Assembly (NCBI RefSeq): GCF_001426745.1
Contig: NZ_LMFI01000001.1
Location: forward strand, 333,130 to 397,129
Length of the DNA stretch: 64,000 nt
Reading direction: 5' to 3'
Origin: Nocardioides sp. Root140
GTDB lineage: Bacteria; Actinomycetota; Actinomycetes; Propionibacteriales; Nocardioidaceae
Of the stretch, positions 61,564-64,000 are shown piece after piece. Position numbers and translations under genes: made by a program. The notes below the pieces were generated by a model. The model was given only the letters and a program-made list of their open reading frames with translations. It made no database searches and was not told the origin of the DNA. The number at the start of each line of letters is the position of its first letter. Positions within the stretch are counted from its first letter, which is position 1.

Positions 61564-61659
61564 CACAGCTCCTTCGATGGGCGAGAGAATGGGACAACCC
61601 GATAGTGGTGAATGATGTGGCGGGCGTCACCCTTGCGGAACCAAAGGAGGTTGTGGAAC

Positions 61660-63273
61660 TTGTGGTCACCAGTCCGACGCGGACGCATCCGGCTGAGCCT
61701 GGCCGGCCAGTTCCTCGCCCTCCAGCTGATGGTGCTGCTCGTCGTGCTGGCCTTCGCGGCCGTCGTGCTGACCCGGCAGAGCGACTCGGAGTTCCGTGAC
61801 GACCGGGGTACGACGCTGCGCGCGTCGGCCCAGCAGCTGGCCAACCTGGAGCCGATCCGCAGCAGCCTGACCAGTGGCGACATCTTCGAGTCGCTGGCCG
61901 GCTACGTCGCCACCACGCAGTCGCGCAACGCCGCGACGTACGTCGCACTCGCCAGCCCGGACGGCACGATCGTGATGTCGGTCGACCCCGACGACGTCGG
62001 ACGGCAGCTCGACCTCGACCACTCCGACGTACAGGAGATGCGCATGTGGACCGGCGACGTGACCGTCGACGGCAAGCGCGCGTTCGCCGCCCAGGTGCCG
62101 GTCGTGTTCGTGCCGCCGCGGGCGCAGAACGAGCCGCCCCGGGTCGTCGGCATCGTGATGGTCTCCGAGCCCTACCCCACGCTGGCCGACCGGGTCGACC
62201 GCTGGCTGCCCGACCTGGCGCGCTTCCTGGGCATCGGCCTGGCCGTCGGGCTTCTGGGTGCGTGGTTGCTCTCCCGCCTGATCAAGCGGCGCACCCGTGG
62301 CCTGGAGCCGGTCGAGATCGCCGCGCTCGCCGACCAGCGCGAGGCGGTGCTGCACTCGATCCGCGAGGGCGTGGTCGTGGTGGCACCCGACGGCACGATG
62401 ACGGTGCTCAGTGACAGTGCCCGCGAGCTGCTCGGCATCGACCGGGCCGACGAGGGCACACGGGTGGCGGACCTGTCGCTCGACGAGCACGTGCGGGCGG
62501 CCCTCGAGGGCACCGACGACGTGCACGACCAGGTGCTGGTCGTGGGCGGTCGCGTGATCGTGCTCAACCGCAACCGCGTGATGGAGCAGGGGCGCCAGGT
62601 CGGCACGGTGACCACACTGCGCGACCGCACCGAGCTGCTGGCCATGCAGAGCGAGCTGAGCGCCCGCGAGTCGATCACCGAGACCCTGCGCGCCCAGACC
62701 CACGAGTTCAACAACCAGCTGCACACGATCTCCGGGCTGGTCCAGCTCGAGGAGTACGCCGAGGTGTCGGCGCTGATCGGCAACCTCACCCGCAAGCGCG
62801 CGGAGATCAGCGAGTTCGTGACCAAGCGGGTCGACGACCCGGCGGTGGCCGCACTGCTGATCGCGAAGTCCAGCCTCGCCGCCGAGCGTGGTGTGACGAT
62901 GGTGCTGGCCGGCGACTCGTCGCTGCCGCGCCTTGACCCCGACCTCTCCGCCGATGTCGGCACGGTGCTGGGCAACCTCGTCGACAACGCCGTCGACGCC
63001 ACGGTCGCGTCGGGCGGTCGGCGGGTCGACGTACACGTCCTGCTCGACGACGCCGTGGTGCTCGTGCAGGTCGCCGACACCGGCCCCGGCGTCACCGACA
63101 CGACCGAGATCTTCCGCCGCGGCTACTCCACGAAACCCAGCGACGCGAGCGGTCGGGGGGTCGGGCTCGCCCTCGTGCAGGTGGTGTGCGAGAGACGCGG
63201 CGGCATGGTCTCGGTGCACAATGACGAGGGCGCGGTCTTCACCGCCCGACTGCCGCTGGAAGCCAGAACATGA
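61660..63273 (+). CDS. CitA/DcuS-type sensor histidine kinase
   Basis: A membrane sensor for carboxylates. The 537-aa protein has two transmembrane helices (about residues 12-35 and 170-190) flanking an extracytoplasmic PAS-like domain, a cytoplasmic PAS (about 215-300), the phosphoacceptor box THEFNNQLHTISGL (near residue 345) typical of CitA/DcuS, and a HATPase domain with DNAVDAT and GRGVGLALV. TTG 61660 is 9 nt after AAAGGAGG; an ATG at 61612 would place that site inside the gene. It is cotranscribed with the regulator and is divergent from tctC, its likely target. Confidence 0.9.
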   Translation: MWSPVRRGRIRLSLAGQFLALQLMVLLVVLAFAAVVLTRQSDSEFRDDRGTTLRASAQQLANLEPIRSSLTSGDIFESLAGYVATTQSRNAATYVALASPDGTIVMSVDPDDVGRQLDLDHSDVQEMRMWTGDVTVDGKRAFAAQVPVVFVPPRAQNEPPRVVGIVMVSEPYPTLADRVDRWLPDLARFLGIGLAVGLLGAWLLSRLIKRRTRGLEPVEIAALADQREAVLHSIREGVVVVAPDGTMTVLSDSARELLGIDRADEGTRVADLSLDEHVRAALEGTDDVHDQVLVVGGRVIVLNRNRVMEQGRQVGTVTTLRDRTELLAMQSELSARESITETLRAQTHEFNNQLHTISGLVQLEEYAEVSALIGNLTRKRAEISEFVTKRVDDPAVAALLIAKSSLAAERGVTMVLAGDSSLPRLDPDLSADVGTVLGNLVDNAVDATVASGGRRVDVHVLLDDAVVLVQVADTGPGVTDTTEIFRRGYSTKPSDASGRGVGLALVQVVCERRGGMVSVHNDEGAVFTARLPLEART

Positions 63274-63283
63274 GGGACTTGGC

Positions 63284-63961
63284 ATGAGTGACGCCGACGT
63301 GACGGTGCTGATCGTCGACGACGACTTCATGGTCGCCTCGATCCACACGAAGTTCGTGGAGCGCACCGACGGCTTCCAGGTGGTCGGGGTCGCCGCGACC
63401 GGTGCCTCCGCGCTGGCCGAGATCGAGCGGCTCGCCCCCGAGCTGGTGCTGCTCGACGTGCACCTGCCCGACATGACCGGCATCGACGTGCTGCGCACGC
63501 TGCGCGGTGGCGGCAACGACGTCGGCGTCGTGATGGTGACCGCCGCACGGGAGGCCGACACGGTGCGCGCGGCCGCGGCCAACGGCGCCGCGCACTACCT
63601 GGTCAAGCCGTTCGGGTACGACGACCTGCGGGTGCGACTCGAGGCCTTCCGTTCGGCCCAGCGGGCGTTGACCGACGACACCGCCGCCGACCAGGAGGAC
63701 ATCGACGCGGTGTTCTCCCCGGTGGCCTCCGCCCGGTCCTCGGCCTTGCCCAAGGGCCTCAGCCCGGAGACCGCCGACAGCGTGCTCTCCGCGCTGCGCG
63801 AGCGCGGCGACCTCTCGGCCGCGGAGTGCGCCGAGGCAGTCGGCATCTCGCGGGTCTCCGCACGCCGCTACCTGGAGTACTTCGCGCTCACCGGCCAGCT
63901 CGACGTGCGGCTGAGGTACGGCGGTGCCGGCCGCCCAGAACGTCGCTACCACCCCCGTTGA
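63284..63961 (+). CDS. CitB/DcuR-type response regulator
   Basis: The 225-aa regulator has a receiver domain (residues 5-125) with the acidic pocket VDDD, phosphoacceptor Asp58 in LVLLDVHLPDMTG, and the conserved Lys in HYLVKPFG. The C-terminal domain (about 155-215) has a helix-turn-helix (LSAAECAEAVGISRVSARRYLEYF), as in CitB/DcuR. ATG 63284 lies 10 nt after the kinase stop. It should activate tctCBA. A tandem repeat array begins at its stop codon. Confidence 0.92.
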   Translation: MSDADVTVLIVDDDFMVASIHTKFVERTDGFQVVGVAATGASALAEIERLAPELVLLDVHLPDMTGIDVLRTLRGGGNDVGVVMVTAAREADTVRAAAANGAAHYLVKPFGYDDLRVRLEAFRSAQRALTDDTAADQEDIDAVFSPVASARSSALPKGLSPETADSVLSALRERGDLSAAECAEAVGISRVSARRYLEYFALTGQLDVRLRYGGAGRPERRYHPR

Positions 63962-64000
63962 CCCGTCGCCAGTTCGGGTCGACCCGTCGTGAGTTCGGGT
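63960..64000 (+). repeat. 21-bp tandem repeat starting at the citB-type stop
   Basis: GACCCGTCGCCAGTTCGGGTC (one base over two turns) is followed by a second near-copy with GACCCGTCGTGAGTTCGGGT to the window end. The first unit begins inside the stop codon. The array probably continues beyond the window. Confidence 0.7.

Overview
The window is chromosomal DNA of a high-GC actinobacterium. GC is roughly 70% by eye, GTG and TTG starts are common, and ATGA/GTGA stop-start overlaps and very short gaps dominate. Gene content and style fit Nocardioides or another Nocardioidaceae: a class I IlvC, BioQ-controlled biotin genes, efeUOB under an IdeR-like box, a cimA route to isoleucine, an ECF42 sigma factor paired with a YCII protein, and GGTTTCGAGAC-type dispersed repeats. 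The genus is an inference. I saw no transposase, integrase, phage gene, rRNA or CRISPR array.

Layout. 1-2.5 kb: ilvB (3' part), ilvN and ilvC. 2.7-6.1 kb: efeUOB iron uptake. 6.1-10.7 kb: two zinc-ribbon membrane proteins bracketing an ABC exporter and a FrnE-type DsbA. 10.8-13.9 kb: argG with an ARG box, an AbiEi-like gene between matched hairpins, and a secreted GYWKNH protein. 14-17.5 kb: an ABC-F ATPase divergent from serA. 17.6-22.9 kb: a GH16 glycosidase, the yczR/yczE pair, galE and a methyltransferase. 23-30 kb: leader peptide, leuB, ilvE, a Ser/Thr kinase, a MerR regulator, and cimA behind an Ile-rich leader. 30-32.1 kb: TetR regulator, flavin reductase and a lipoprotein. 32.2-39.4 kb: bioBAFD, bioYMN and bioQ. 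39.4-47 kb: two MFS proteins, a pentapeptide-repeat protein, DUF2087, VOC, and the YCII-ECF42 pair. 47.2-50.8 kb: FAH hydrolase, gltX, a CPBP protease, tRNA-Gln and tRNA-Glu. 51-57.4 kb: a TetR-centred redox/hydrolase cluster ending in a CrtA-like protein. 57.5-64 kb: uspA-tctABC divergent from a CitAB/DcuSR-type two-component system.

How it fits together. Branched-chain amino acid synthesis is the main theme (ilvBNC, leuB, ilvE, cimA). Two of these units, leuB and cimA, sit behind short branched-chain-rich leader peptides followed by alternative hairpins, which looks like ribosome-mediated attenuation. Biotin synthesis and uptake share BioQ-type palindromes. Iron uptake carries an IdeR/DtxR-like box on its promoter. 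The tricarboxylate transporter faces its likely sensor pair.

Two patterns run across the window. At least 13 genes have a TANNNT-like -10 hexamer only 6-8 nt before the start codon, which predicts leaderless mRNAs. Several intergenic repeat families are present: 21-22 bp tandem units starting at stop codons, matched hairpins flanking single genes, and a 64-bp element shared by the ilvC and serA upstream regions.
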